A DNA stretch of 64,000 nt, taken from positions 54,318 to 118,317 of IMG/VR virus record IMGVR_UViG_3300008261_000027; one strand, 5' to 3'. Both the position numbers and the translations under genes were made by a program. Each line of letters opens with the position of its first letter. The first letter of the stretch is position 1. Shown piece by piece: positions 26,827 through 36,121 of this stretch. The DNA is from a virus. Under the pieces are notes generated by a model. That model saw only the letters and a list, made by a program, of their open reading frames with translations. It did not search any database and had not been told where the DNA came from.

Positions 26827-27450
26827 ATGAGAGTTTACATATCAATAGATGGGGTTTTACGTAATTTTATAAATCGTTATCACTATCACTACGAAAACGC
26901 ATTTATAAATGTTGATGATGAAAATGGTGACACTTTTGAATATCGAGTAACAGAACCGATTACAAACCATAACATATCTGATCATTTTTTATTCCAATCA
27001 AAAGAACAAGAAGAGTATTTTCAATACATTGAATATCCAATGGAATTATATGGTCATGCACCAGTTAGTTACAATAATGTAAATAACGATTTAAATAAAA
27101 TGATATATCATCATAAAGACCATGAATTTTATTTAGTTGGTTTAGACGAATTAGGTAAAGCAAGACCAGCAACATTATTCTTTTTGTCTAGAAATGGGTT
27201 TATGATAGATAATATTAAATTTATCAAAACAGATCAAATAGAAAGCGAATGGAATAATGTTGATTTATGGATAAGTGATTCTCAGAAGATATTAACACAT
27301 AAACCAAATAATAAAGAATTTATCTTGTTTAGAACAAACTATAACGAGCACTTTACTTATGAAAAAATAATTCATAAATTAAGTGATATTAATATTGAAA
27401 ATAATATTATAACAATAAACAATGAAAATCAAAAGTTATTAGATGCGTGA
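26827..27450 (+). CDS. HAD-like protein lacking the catalytic nucleophile
   Basis: 207 residues from ATG 26827 (a TTG lies 6 nt earlier). MRVYISIDGVLRNFINRYHY matches the HAD motif I region (DxDGV), but the nucleophilic first Asp is Ser. Later YLVGLDELGKARPATLFFLS and NNVDLWISDSQKILTHKP fit a C-terminal HAD core with an acidic motif IV. Without the nucleophile phosphatase activity is unlikely. Together with the degenerate HD protein it is one of two enzyme-like proteins with lost active sites in this operon region. Confidence 0.6.
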   Translation: MRVYISIDGVLRNFINRYHYHYENAFINVDDENGDTFEYRVTEPITNHNISDHFLFQSKEQEEYFQYIEYPMELYGHAPVSYNNVNNDLNKMIYHHKDHEFYLVGLDELGKARPATLFFLSRNGFMIDNIKFIKTDQIESEWNNVDLWISDSQKILTHKPNNKEFILFRTNYNEHFTYEKIIHKLSDINIENNIITINNENQKLLDA

Positions 27451-27730
27451 TTTTATAGATAATGAATACTATGTAGATATTGATGGTATCATTGATAAGT
27501 GTAGGACCGGAGATACTATTAAAGATGAAGACGGAAAAGATGTAAATGAAATTAATATTTTTAAATATGAAATTATAAAAATGATGTTAGATCGAGTGCT
27601 AGATGAATTCGATGATGAAGGTGATGATGATGTTTTATCATCTTTAAAAGGTAAAAAAGGCTCAACTTCTTTTAACTTAGCCTTTAATACACTTTTTCAA
27701 TACGGAATAATAAAAGAAGAAAATGATTAA
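27443..27730 (+). CDS. small acidic protein of unknown function
   Basis: 95 residues. Start ATG overlaps the previous gene (ATGCGTGA). Acidic (EFDDEGDDDVLSSLKGKKG) with a helix KYEIIKMMLDRVLDEF and the end FNTLFQYGIIKEEND. No recognised family. It is translationally coupled to both neighbours, so it is probably functional with them. Confidence 0.6.
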   Translation: MRDFIDNEYYVDIDGIIDKCRTGDTIKDEDGKDVNEINIFKYEIIKMMLDRVLDEFDDEGDDDVLSSLKGKKGSTSFNLAFNTLFQYGIIKEEND

Positions 27731-28799
27731 TATGGAAGATAAATTAAAAAACATAGAAAAACTAGAAGAGGCATTATTAAGAATCAATTCAAAAGAGAAT
27801 ATAATTTATTTTCTTTGCTATGACACACGTGGAACCGCAAGAGCGTCGGTGAAACACATTTATGATATGGTATTAACGTTAAATGAAAACGGTTATATCG
27901 CTAAAATATTAGTAGAAGATAAGTCATATAAGGGTGTAAAATCCTGGTTAGGTGAAAAATATGATACAATAGAAATTGTATCGATAAAAGATGACAAAAT
28001 CGAAATGAAAATCGATGATATTTTAGTTGTTCCAGAACAATATGCAAATGTTTTAGAACAAGTAGCAAATATTCGATGCACGAAGGTAATGCTAATACAA
28101 CAAAAAGAATATCTTTTTGATACACTACCTATTGGTAGTAAATTTTCAGATTATGGTTTTGATAAAATAATCACAACCACCAATGCTTCAAAAAAATATA
28201 TTCAAGAATATTTTCCAGAATCATTAGTTTTTGTTATCCCACCAATTATTGAAGATTATTTTTCAAAAAATGATAAATCTTTAAAACCATTTATCGCTAT
28301 AAGCTGCAGAGATAGAATTAAACATAGAAAATTCATATCTGAGTTTTATCTAAAATATCCACAACTAAGATGGATCACATTTAGAGATATGGTTCAAATG
28401 ACAAACGAAGAGTTTGCACAAGGCTTGAAAGAATGTTTTGTTTCTTTTTGGGTTGATGATGATAGTACATTTGGTACATTTCCATTAGAATCTATGAAAT
28501 GTGGTGTTCCAGTAATTGGTAAAATTCCTTTGATGGAACCTGACTGGTTGAATGAAAATGGGTTTTGGACATATGATGAAAGTAAGTTAGTCGAATTACT
28601 TGGAACTTACTGTATAGCTTGGTTAGAAGGTGTTGAATTAAATGATGAGGTTATTTCAAAAATGAAAGAAACTCTATTACCATATGATAAAGAAATAACA
28701 AAAAATAACATTACAAATATTTTTGAATCATTTAATTTAAAAAGAAAAGAAACAATAACTAAAGGTTTAGAAAAATTAAAATTAGAAGAAACAGTATGA
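27723..28799 (+). CDS. GT-B glycosyltransferase-like protein
   Basis: 358 residues (ATG 27723 overlaps the previous stop; an ATG at 27732 is possible). N-terminal half IIYFLCYDTRGTARASVKHI, then DILVVPEQYANVLEQV. C-terminal half FIAISCRDRIKHRKFISEFY, LKECFVSFWVDDDSTFGTFP, LESMKCGVPVIGKIPLMEPD. The E-S-M-K-C-G-V-P-V-I-G segment is the donor-site motif of GT-B enzymes. Acceptor unknown. Forms a pair with the following GT-A gene. Confidence 0.8.
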   Translation: MINMEDKLKNIEKLEEALLRINSKENIIYFLCYDTRGTARASVKHIYDMVLTLNENGYIAKILVEDKSYKGVKSWLGEKYDTIEIVSIKDDKIEMKIDDILVVPEQYANVLEQVANIRCTKVMLIQQKEYLFDTLPIGSKFSDYGFDKIITTTNASKKYIQEYFPESLVFVIPPIIEDYFSKNDKSLKPFIAISCRDRIKHRKFISEFYLKYPQLRWITFRDMVQMTNEEFAQGLKECFVSFWVDDDSTFGTFPLESMKCGVPVIGKIPLMEPDWLNENGFWTYDESKLVELLGTYCIAWLEGVELNDEVISKMKETLLPYDKEITKNNITNIFESFNLKRKETITKGLEKLKLEETV

Positions 28800-29581
28800 A
28801 AAAAATAACAGTAATATTACCTGTTCATAAATTAGAAAATGAATACAATGACATGTTAATTAAGGCGGTAGAGTCTGTTAAAATGTTTTATAATGATGTT
28901 AAATTATTAATTGTTGCGCCAGAAAAACTAAAAAAAGATTTATCTAAAGTAGATTTTGGTCAAAAACTAGAGATTAGTTTAAATTTTCATAATTCCGAAT
29001 CTGATTTTTGTTCACAAATAAATGAAGGGGCAAAAGCCTGTGATACTGAGTGGTTTTCAATTTTGGAAATCGATGATGAATATCAAAAACCATGGTTAAA
29101 AAGCATTAATGAATATATGATCGAAAATCCTGAAGCCGATGCTATTTTACCGATAATCAAAGATGTTAATCCAGAAGGTACATTTACAAATTATACAAAT
29201 GAATCGGTTTGGGCATACGGTTTTTCAGAAAAACAAGGTGTTTTAGATAACGAAGTGTTAATGGAATATCAAAATTACCAAATAAGTGGTGGTTTGTATA
29301 AAACAAAAGTTTTTTTAGATAATGGTGGGTTAAAAAACAATATTAAACTAACATTTGGTTATGAATTTTTATTGAGATTAACACATAATGGGGCAAAAGT
29401 TATTGTTGTACCTAAAATAGGGTATAGACATGTTAACTTAAGAGAAGATTCACTTTTTTGGCTTTATAAAAATGATGAAGAACTTAAATTAAAAGATAAA
29501 GAACCAAAATTTTGGGTAGAGACCGCAAAAAAAGAATTCTTTTTTAATAATAAACGAGATGTAAAATATAATGATGTTTAA
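28796..29581 (+). CDS. GT-A glycosyltransferase (family 2-like)
   Basis: 261 residues, start overlapping the previous stop (ATGA). N-terminus KKITVILPVHKLENEYNDML is the GT2 opening; CDTEWFSILEIDDEYQKPWL contains the DxD-type metal site (E-I-D-D). ISGGLYKTKVFLDNGGLK and GYEFLLRLTHNG fit the acceptor half. Together with the preceding GT-B protein it could build a two-sugar modification. Acceptor unknown. Confidence 0.75.
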   Translation: MKKITVILPVHKLENEYNDMLIKAVESVKMFYNDVKLLIVAPEKLKKDLSKVDFGQKLEISLNFHNSESDFCSQINEGAKACDTEWFSILEIDDEYQKPWLKSINEYMIENPEADAILPIIKDVNPEGTFTNYTNESVWAYGFSEKQGVLDNEVLMEYQNYQISGGLYKTKVFLDNGGLKNNIKLTFGYEFLLRLTHNGAKVIVVPKIGYRHVNLREDSLFWLYKNDEELKLKDKEPKFWVETAKKEFFFNNKRDVKYNDV

Positions 29582-30279
29582 TGCCTAGAAAACGAACCCA
29601 AAAAGTGTATTTTGGGGAAGATCAAGAAAAGGCGGTAGTTAGATACTTAGAAAGTTCAGACGAAGCAGAAAAAAACAAGATATTCAACGAATATTTACGA
29701 GAACCCCTGATTATCATGGTTGAAAGTATTATAAGAAGATACAAATTGTATAGGAAAGACTATGAATTTGAAGATCTTCATACCGACACCATGTCTTTTT
29801 TAATAACAAAAATTAACAAATTCGACCACACAAAAAATCACAAAGCTTATTCCTACTTTGGCACAATATGTAAAAATTACCTCATGGGTGCCATTCAAAA
29901 AGACACAAAAGAAACGAATAGAAGTGTGTCCTATGAGGATATTTCAGAGGATATTGAGAGTAGAGTAGATTATTCATATACAATTGATGCAACCTTTATT
30001 GATTACGGTGATGTTATTGTTCATTTGGTCAATAAACTAGAGAAATTTATAGAAGAAGAAGATTTAACTGAAAATGAGAAAAAACTAGGGTATGCACTAT
30101 TAGAAATTTTTAGCAACTTTGAAAAGATATTCCAAATCGGGGATGGTAATAAATTCAATAAGAATTTGATTCTCTTGTCTTTAAGAGAAATGACCTCATT
30201 ATCAACAAAAGAAATTAGAATTTCTCTTAAAAAGTTTAAAACTCTATACGACGGCGTTTTAGGTGGATTTTTAGATTAA
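29581..30279 (+). CDS. gp55-like late sigma factor
   Basis: 232 residues (T4 gp55 is 185). Start shares its A with the previous stop (TAATG). The region EPLIIMVESIIRRYKLYRKD, YEFEDLHTDTMSFLITKINK, HKAYSYFGTICKNYLMGAIQ is sigma region 2 in the divergent late-phage form, with Phe/Tyr residues for -10 recognition. The C-terminal region 4 is weak. T4 gp55 directs host RNA polymerase to late promoters TATAAATA; here the likely target is the TATTTAT element seen upstream of structural genes. Confidence 0.75.
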   Translation: MPRKRTQKVYFGEDQEKAVVRYLESSDEAEKNKIFNEYLREPLIIMVESIIRRYKLYRKDYEFEDLHTDTMSFLITKINKFDHTKNHKAYSYFGTICKNYLMGAIQKDTKETNRSVSYEDISEDIESRVDYSYTIDATFIDYGDVIVHLVNKLEKFIEEEDLTENEKKLGYALLEIFSNFEKIFQIGDGNKFNKNLILLSLREMTSLSTKEIRISLKKFKTLYDGVLGGFLD

Positions 30280-30282
30280 AAA

Positions 30283-30289
30283 TATTTAT
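30283..30289 (+). promoter_or_regulatory. TATTTAT element close to start codon
   Basis: ATATTTATTAATATG; 4 nt before the ATG at 30294, directly after the sigma gene. Confidence 0.4.
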
Positions 30290-30293
30290 TAAT

Positions 30294-30677
30294 ATGAGAA
30301 CATCTAATAGAAAAAATATAGCTCTAGATACCGACTCTGCATTAGCTTTAATGCAAGAGATCTACAACGATATTGTTGAACAGAAAAATACAGCAACATT
30401 AATTATGAAAAAAATGTTGTCATTTATGAAGGAATCTGAAGATATGTCCGTTATCGGGCCTGTTATCAAGGAACAACAAAAAATATTAAACGAGTGTACA
30501 GAAAAGAAAATTTCTTTAGTAAAAATTCAAAACACATTAATCCAAAAGGGCGGCGCTACCGGAAAATTTGAACCCGGTAAAATGACTTTAACTGATGAAG
30601 ATAGAGATTTATTGGAAAAATTAATGAATAATGAGGATGATAAAGAACAACCAGACGGTAAAAAATATTCATTATAA
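30294..30677 (+). CDS. helical protein of unknown function
   Basis: 127 residues, largely helical (DSALALMQEIYNDIVEQKNT, then a helix ending ECTEKKISLVKIQNTLI), with a C-terminal segment MTLTDEDRDLLEKLMNNEDD. The place right after the sigma gene suggests a late-transcription partner such as T4 gp33, but I see no convincing sequence match. The next gene starts at its stop (TAATG), so it may equally be a virion assembly protein. Confidence 0.55.
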   Translation: MRTSNRKNIALDTDSALALMQEIYNDIVEQKNTATLIMKKMLSFMKESEDMSVIGPVIKEQQKILNECTEKKISLVKIQNTLIQKGGATGKFEPGKMTLTDEDRDLLEKLMNNEDDKEQPDGKKYSL

Positions 30678-32569
30678 TGACAGATTTAAAAGCAAAACAA
30701 AGAGAAATTGGAAACAAATTTAAAGCTATACAACAAGCCAATGAATTAAAAACTGGCGTACTTAGTGCTTTAGATAGTGCAGATAGTGCTGTGGAGAATT
30801 TCCAAGATCAAATAGCATCAACATTAACTTCTTATTCATCTTCATTTAAAAAAAAACTTCCGAATACTGACAATATCTTTGATAAGATAACCAGAGATTT
30901 AAAGAATATATTACCAGAAAAAAAAGAAAATGGTGAATCTTTTATAAGAAAAATCACTAGGGAATCAATAAATGAAACGTCTGATTCAGTAAAACCAATT
31001 TTTTTAGATAATTTAAGAAAATTATTTGCTGCCAGTGACAGTGAGTTAAATTGTGGTTTGGTAACCTCAATTACGGAAGACCAATTAACAATTTCACCAA
31101 AAGAGTTTGATTATTTACATATTTTACAAACAGATCCTCAATCAGGATTAGGTAAAATCATATATGAAGGACAAGTTAATAGGGATAAAATAAAAATGAA
31201 CAAAGTTTTTTTTGAATACTTTGATTCAAGTCCTTACTCTTTTAACACCGCAGATGGAAATACTCTTTTTAGTATGCAATGGGATAGTGCAAACCAGGTA
31301 TATAATCTAAGTGGATTAACAAATAATGGTTTAACTATCGATAAATTTATAACTTCTTATTTTGAAACAATAGAATTTCCTAAAATATCTGATATTTTAA
31401 AAAATACATTATCATTAGTTGTTCCAGTTGGAGGTATTAATTCTTCTAATTCAAATTATGATATTAATTTAAATAAATTAACAAGAGTTATAAATAAATT
31501 ATGTGCAGCATGCGCGGCTCCGTCAAATGATTCGCTAACACAAAATCCAATAGATCAATTTAATGAGAATGATATTGAAGCTGAATTTATTTTTGATTTT
31601 GATGATGTAGAAGGTATTGATTTAGATGATGAAAATTTAAGATATGATAAAGTTCTTAGATTTGTTGATTGTAACAATTATAATTTACCTGTAAATCAAG
31701 ACATTATAGAAGAATTTGGTTTCTTTGCTAGTACAAAAAACGATATAACTAAAGAATTTAATGACGCGTTGGCTAAAATAGCTAAAGACGCATACAACAA
31801 TTCTTCAGATTCAACAATTTCAATTCCAATACCACAATTTCTAGCAAATTTAGATTCACAAACTATAAAAAATTTACCAAAAGCATTATTATCATCAATA
31901 TTTTCACCTAAAATGTTTTTTCCAATAGCTGTTATCTGGAAAATGTTTAAAGCGGCTACAGTTAATACAGTGACATTAATTACAACTTTAATAAGAAATT
32001 TAGTTAAGTTTCTTTATGGGCTATTAAAAGATATTTTTAATAAATTTTTGACTGTTTTTTGGCTAAAAGTTAGACCGCATATTGCAAAAATATTAAAAAG
32101 CTTAGCTACTAAAATATTAAGAAAATCTAAAAAGAGATATCTACTAATTGTAAAGGCTTTAATTGATATATTAACAGCATTAATACCTTTTGTTGGTATA
32201 AAATCATGTGAAGATTTTTATAACGCAATTTTAGCCTTATTGAATTCACTAAAAGTAGGGGTATCACAAAAAATACCAGGACTACTTTTACAATTATCAA
32301 AAAAACTTCCTGGATATAGTGAAGATAGGGCGATTATGAATATTACTGAATATCTAGAGGCAAATGGAATTCAGACTGGAGATATATTCGGTCAAGAAAA
32401 TAATATGGTAAAATTTGTTGCGTCAATAATAAAAGGTCATCAAGATGAAATGGACCAAAATTCGTTTGTACAGGTTAGTTTAGACGCAGGAAGTATTCCT
32501 GTCGCACCTCTTGGTGGAGCAGCAACAATCATTCCGGGATTATTAAAAGCACACGGAAAATTAACATAA
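30677..32569 (+). CDS. large virion protein with C-terminal hydrophobic helices
   Basis: 630 residues. N-terminal half is polar and helical (coiled coil around 1-100), with a beta-rich middle containing Asn/Asp-rich loops (residues 250-380). From about 400 to 530 there are hydrophobic or amphipathic helices (FFPIAVIWKMFKAATVNTVT, LLIVKALIDILTALIPFVGI), then VPLGGAATIIPGLLKAHGKL. Coupled by TAATG to both sides and followed by the gp5-like hub gene, so probably a baseplate or tail-internal protein. Membrane interaction on infection is a possibility. Confidence 0.6.
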   Translation: MTDLKAKQREIGNKFKAIQQANELKTGVLSALDSADSAVENFQDQIASTLTSYSSSFKKKLPNTDNIFDKITRDLKNILPEKKENGESFIRKITRESINETSDSVKPIFLDNLRKLFAASDSELNCGLVTSITEDQLTISPKEFDYLHILQTDPQSGLGKIIYEGQVNRDKIKMNKVFFEYFDSSPYSFNTADGNTLFSMQWDSANQVYNLSGLTNNGLTIDKFITSYFETIEFPKISDILKNTLSLVVPVGGINSSNSNYDINLNKLTRVINKLCAACAAPSNDSLTQNPIDQFNENDIEAEFIFDFDDVEGIDLDDENLRYDKVLRFVDCNNYNLPVNQDIIEEFGFFASTKNDITKEFNDALAKIAKDAYNNSSDSTISIPIPQFLANLDSQTIKNLPKALLSSIFSPKMFFPIAVIWKMFKAATVNTVTLITTLIRNLVKFLYGLLKDIFNKFLTVFWLKVRPHIAKILKSLATKILRKSKKRYLLIVKALIDILTALIPFVGIKSCEDFYNAILALLNSLKVGVSQKIPGLLLQLSKKLPGYSEDRAIMNITEYLEANGIQTGDIFGQENNMVKFVASIIKGHQDEMDQNSFVQVSLDAGSIPVAPLGGAATIIPGLLKAHGKLT

Positions 32570-32766
32570 TGGACAAAAATAAAATTATCGATATCGCTAA
32601 TAATTGCGAAAATACTCCCAATAAAGATCTTGTTGAAGGTAGGGATTTTTTAATTGAGGAATTTGAAAAAACTAAAGTATTAATTATTGATTTAACAAGA
32701 CACCTTGAATCAATCGAACTTTTATATGATAAAATAAATAACGAATTAGAAAAGCGTGTAAAATGA
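32569..32766 (+). CDS. small helical protein (65 aa)
   Basis: 65 residues; start shares the A of the previous stop (TAATG) and its TGA overlaps the next ATG. Almost wholly helical and charged (DLVEGRDFLIEEFEKTKVLI, HLESIELLYDKINNELEKRV), consistent with a coiled-coil chaperone or assembly factor for the neighbouring baseplate proteins. Family not recognised. Confidence 0.65.
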   Translation: MDKNKIIDIANNCENTPNKDLVEGRDFLIEEFEKTKVLIIDLTRHLESIELLYDKINNELEKRVK

Positions 32767-34253
32767 AAATAATAGAAATTGGTAAATGTCTTGATAACAA
32801 AGATCCTAGAGGCTTCGGAAGAATTAGGGCAACCAATATTGATGAGCTAGATACCGAAAGAGCGAACTCCATCCCTAATTGGCAACAATGGTCAAAAGAT
32901 GATCCGTTTGTGTATTCACCATTTCTACCAAATCATATTAATATTGTACCTAAAAAAGATCAAGCGGTTAAAATTATTAGATACGATAGTGATAAAGTAG
33001 GTCAAAACCAAGAATATGTTTCCGGGCCATTTACAACACCACACGACTTTGGTGGACAAATCCATGATCAGCAAATAACTGAAACAACATATGGTCAGAG
33101 AAGTAAAAAAACAGATCCAATAAAGTCTTTTGAAAAAAACATAAAAACATTTAGCGATGGATTTTTAAGGGCAGAGTCTGTTGCCTCAATACCAAAAATA
33201 GAAGATATTGCAATAAGTGGAAATTATGGGTCCGATGTTATTTTAACGGAACATGGTATCGTACTACGCGCAGGTAAACTGGTAGACAAAAACACAGCAA
33301 ACCAAGAAGAAAAAGATGATTTAGCATTGTTTCCAAAATTTTCACCAAAACAATCAAAAATTTCATTAAAAAAATTCCCAGAGACTGTTGAAGTAGCATA
33401 CACCGGATTTACAGATGCTGTTGTAAGTAGAACAGATATAAAGCATCTTGTTGAATATGAATTAGATGATATATCTAGCCCAACAGAAGTTAGGATTTAT
33501 CTTTATTCAATAAAACAATCTTTTGGGGAAAAATATAAAACAGACATATTTGGGCTTAATACTGCTTTAGATAGTAACACATCTAGTTTAATTTATGAAT
33601 ATACAATACCATTAGTTTCTAGTGATAAAATACAGGAATCATATATTTTAATAAGAGATTTTATTGCAAAATTAGATATTGAAAAATTAAATGTTATTGA
33701 TGCTTCGTTAGAAGATCAGTACGCGCACCCATTTTACTTTAGACCAAAAGCTTCCTTTAAAGAACAGCCAAATACTGCTAGTTTTTTAGAAAAAATCGTA
33801 TACGGGCCAAAAAATCGTAAAAGAATTACAAATGGTCTTATTTTCAGTAGAACATCAATCGATGTTCCGGTTATTCCAAATGTAATAAGAATACCATATT
33901 TAAAGAAAATTAGTGATGTTGATCAAACTTTCGCAACAATTACTGCAGATAATATATTTTATTTATCTCAAACAAATCCAGGTGTTGGCGGCAAACAAAT
34001 AGATTTTTCATCATTATCTCAATATGAGTACACTCAGGAAGATTATTTACAAAAAATTTTACCAAATACGTTTGCAACTGTGCGAGGGGAAAAATTAATC
34101 GAAATTTTAGAATTAATGACCCTAATCCTTTTAAACCATAAACACGGAATCCTAACTCCACCCAAATACTTCGAAGAAGCTATTTCCAGCCTAAGAAAAC
34201 TAATAGACAACGCAAAACAAGATATGTTAAATAATTCGATAAGAATAAATTAA
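32763..34253 (+). CDS. gp5-like baseplate hub/spike protein with OB fold
   Basis: 496 residues. The N-terminus (KIIEIGKCLDNKDPRGFGRI, RATNIDE, WSKDDPFVYSPFLPNHINIV, PKKDQAVKIIRYDSD) has the layout of the gp5 N-terminal OB-fold: the P-R-G-x-G-R-I motif and W...DP.....P. I see no lysozyme domain, unlike T4 gp5 (575). A later part has INVIRIPYLKKISDVD-type strands and a helical C-terminus (MTLILLNHKHGILTPP). It is likely the central hub under the tube that carries a spike; the puncturing activity must come from another protein. Confidence 0.6.
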   Translation: MKIIEIGKCLDNKDPRGFGRIRATNIDELDTERANSIPNWQQWSKDDPFVYSPFLPNHINIVPKKDQAVKIIRYDSDKVGQNQEYVSGPFTTPHDFGGQIHDQQITETTYGQRSKKTDPIKSFEKNIKTFSDGFLRAESVASIPKIEDIAISGNYGSDVILTEHGIVLRAGKLVDKNTANQEEKDDLALFPKFSPKQSKISLKKFPETVEVAYTGFTDAVVSRTDIKHLVEYELDDISSPTEVRIYLYSIKQSFGEKYKTDIFGLNTALDSNTSSLIYEYTIPLVSSDKIQESYILIRDFIAKLDIEKLNVIDASLEDQYAHPFYFRPKASFKEQPNTASFLEKIVYGPKNRKRITNGLIFSRTSIDVPVIPNVIRIPYLKKISDVDQTFATITADNIFYLSQTNPGVGGKQIDFSSLSQYEYTQEDYLQKILPNTFATVRGEKLIEILELMTLILLNHKHGILTPPKYFEEAISSLRKLIDNAKQDMLNNSIRIN

Positions 34254-34258
34254 TTTGA

Positions 34259-34265
34259 TATTTAT
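34259..34265 (+). promoter_or_regulatory. late promoter-like TATTTAT element
   Basis: ATATTTATTAAATAAAAAG, 11 nt before the ATG at 34277. Confidence 0.5.
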
Positions 34266-34276
34266 TAAATAAAAAG

Positions 34277-35647
34277 ATGTCATATTTTCGTTCTTATTTT
34301 GAAAAAAACAACACTATCTTAAAGGATTCTCAGGTTAATACAGCCAAAAATCCTAATACCGAACTTATATATGGTTCTACCTTCTCAAAATTTCTTTTTA
34401 AGGTGGATTTTACCGATTTAATTGCAAAAATAGATGATGGTGAATATGTTTTAGATAGTAATACCAAACACTACCTAAAAATGACCAACACCATATTTGG
34501 CGATGAAACATTACTTAGACAAAAGAATGGTAGGGGTAGAGATAGAACATCGTCCTTTGATTTAATTGTTTTTAAAATTACGGAATTTTGGGACGAGGGC
34601 GTTGGCTTTGATTATGAAGATTCCGTTTATGATTTTACAGACGGTAACAACACTTTTGACGAAAGACCATCAAACTGGTTCAATAGAACAACCTTAAATG
34701 AATGGGCAACCCAAGGTGTTTATAGTGATTCCCCACAAATAATAGCCACAATTCATTTTGATAATGGTAACGAAGATTTAGTTGCAGACGTGACAAATTA
34801 TGTCAATGGAATAATATCCGGAGACACAAATCATGGGCTTGGTTTAGCATTTGCTGTTTTATATCAAGATATTGAAAGCGAAGTTGATCAATCGGTAGCT
34901 TTTTTTACAAAATATACACAAACGTTTTTTGAGCCATTTGTTGAATCTGTTTTTGCGGACCGAATAGATGATAATAGACAAAATTTTGTGGAGAAAATGG
35001 ACCAAAATTTATATCTATATGTCACAAAAGGAACAAATTTTTATGATTTGGATTCCGCGCCCACAGTAGACATTAAAGATGCCTCTGGAACGGTCATAAC
35101 TGGTTTAGGTGACATTCAATCCGTTAAAGTTAGAAAAGGTATATACAAGATAACTTTTGGCTTAGATGGGGTTTTATGCGACGGTAAGAGATTCTATTAT
35201 GATTTTTGGAAAGGTCTATCCCTAGACGGAGTATCGATCAGCAGTGTTAGTCAAAAGTTTGTACCAAAACCTTATTCAGCAAAGTTTACTGTTGGGGAAA
35301 ATCAAAAAGAATTAGAAAGATATTCTGTTCAATTTTTTGGTGTTAAACTAAACGAAAAAATTAAAAGAGGTGAACTCAGAAAAATTACTATTAATTTCAG
35401 ATCAATTGATGTTCCAAAATCACAATTATTTGAAGAGGTTTATTATAGAATATATGTTAAAGAAGGTAAAACTAACGTAAATGTGTTTGACTGGACTCAA
35501 TTAGATGTTACTAATGAAAACTCATTCATGCTTGATACTTCTATTTTAATTCCTAGAGAATATTTTCTAGAAATAAAAGGTAAGACACATAGTGAATTTA
35601 TTTACTATAATAATGAAATAAAATTTGAGATTGTCTCAGAAAAATAA
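34277..35647 (+). CDS. virion structural protein (beta-rich)
   Basis: 456 residues, beta-rich. Begins MSYFRSYFEKNNTILKDSQV, with NTELIYGSTFSKFLFKVDF, a segment SSFDLIVFKITEFWDEGVGF and WFNRTTLNEWATQGVYSD. The C-terminal half has SLDGVSISSVSQKFVPKPYS and RYSVQFFGVKLNEKIKRGEL. The early strand-plus-WxxG pattern is similar to DNRLRE-type carbohydrate-associated or fibre-attachment proteins, but I cannot name the family. Located after the hub gene, so a baseplate or fibre connector is plausible. Confidence 0.6.
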   Translation: MSYFRSYFEKNNTILKDSQVNTAKNPNTELIYGSTFSKFLFKVDFTDLIAKIDDGEYVLDSNTKHYLKMTNTIFGDETLLRQKNGRGRDRTSSFDLIVFKITEFWDEGVGFDYEDSVYDFTDGNNTFDERPSNWFNRTTLNEWATQGVYSDSPQIIATIHFDNGNEDLVADVTNYVNGIISGDTNHGLGLAFAVLYQDIESEVDQSVAFFTKYTQTFFEPFVESVFADRIDDNRQNFVEKMDQNLYLYVTKGTNFYDLDSAPTVDIKDASGTVITGLGDIQSVKVRKGIYKITFGLDGVLCDGKRFYYDFWKGLSLDGVSISSVSQKFVPKPYSAKFTVGENQKELERYSVQFFGVKLNEKIKRGELRKITINFRSIDVPKSQLFEEVYYRIYVKEGKTNVNVFDWTQLDVTNENSFMLDTSILIPREYFLEIKGKTHSEFIYYNNEIKFEIVSEK

Positions 35648-35649
35648 AA

Positions 35650-35656
35650 TATTTAT
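35650..35656 (+). promoter_or_regulatory. TATTTAT element close to start codon
   Basis: ATATTTATATATTATG, 5 nt before the ATG at 35662, just after the preceding stop. Confidence 0.4.
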
Positions 35657-35661
35657 ATATT

Positions 35662-36117
35662 ATGAAACTAGAAAACGTGATAAAAAAACACCTCAAAACT
35701 TTGACTGAAAATAAACAAGAAGATTATATTCACGAAAAGGGAACATATATGGTTTTACAAAACCTTGTTCTTATGAAAGAAAATATTGAAAAAATATTGA
35801 GTATGAAAAATCACCCAGATTTTCCTAAGTGTGTAACTGGGGAACATGCTTGGGCTGGTGATCATATCGCCACATCAAAAGATGATATTGAGGAAGTTAC
35901 TGGATTCGTAAGTTCTCGTTGTGGTAGTGATGAACAACTTAACGAAATGGAAGAAATTGATGAAAGTAAAAACTGTCCAACTGACCCAGCAAAATGGGCG
36001 GCATCAAAAGCAGCGGCAAAGTCAAAATTTAAAGTTTATCCGTCAGCTTATGCAAATGGATGGGCTGCAAAGAATTACAAAGAAAAAGGTGGTGGTTGGA
36101 AAAAATGTGAAAAATAA
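35662..36117 (+). CDS. Cys/Lys-rich phage protein with YPSAYAN motif
   Basis: 151 residues. Starts MKLENVIKKHLKTLTENKQ; Leu-Thr-Glu at 14-16 is a possible prohead-protease site. The middle has paired His/Cys residues (HPDFPKCVTGEHAWAGDHIA). The end CPTDPAKWAASKAAAKSKFK then VYPSAYANGWAAKNYKEKGG is a module I recall from many phage proteins. Very basic C-terminus suggests nucleic-acid binding. Probably packaged in the head or neighbouring structure. No known enzyme activity. Confidence 0.6.
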   Translation: MKLENVIKKHLKTLTENKQEDYIHEKGTYMVLQNLVLMKENIEKILSMKNHPDFPKCVTGEHAWAGDHIATSKDDIEEVTGFVSSRCGSDEQLNEMEEIDESKNCPTDPAKWAASKAAAKSKFKVYPSAYANGWAAKNYKEKGGGWKKCEK

Positions 36118-36121
36118 AATT

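Noticed and set aside
35921-36121. N-terminal extension of the 36122 gene
   Set aside because: The extension lies wholly in another frame of the 35662 gene; ATG 36122 follows that gene's stop by 4 nt.
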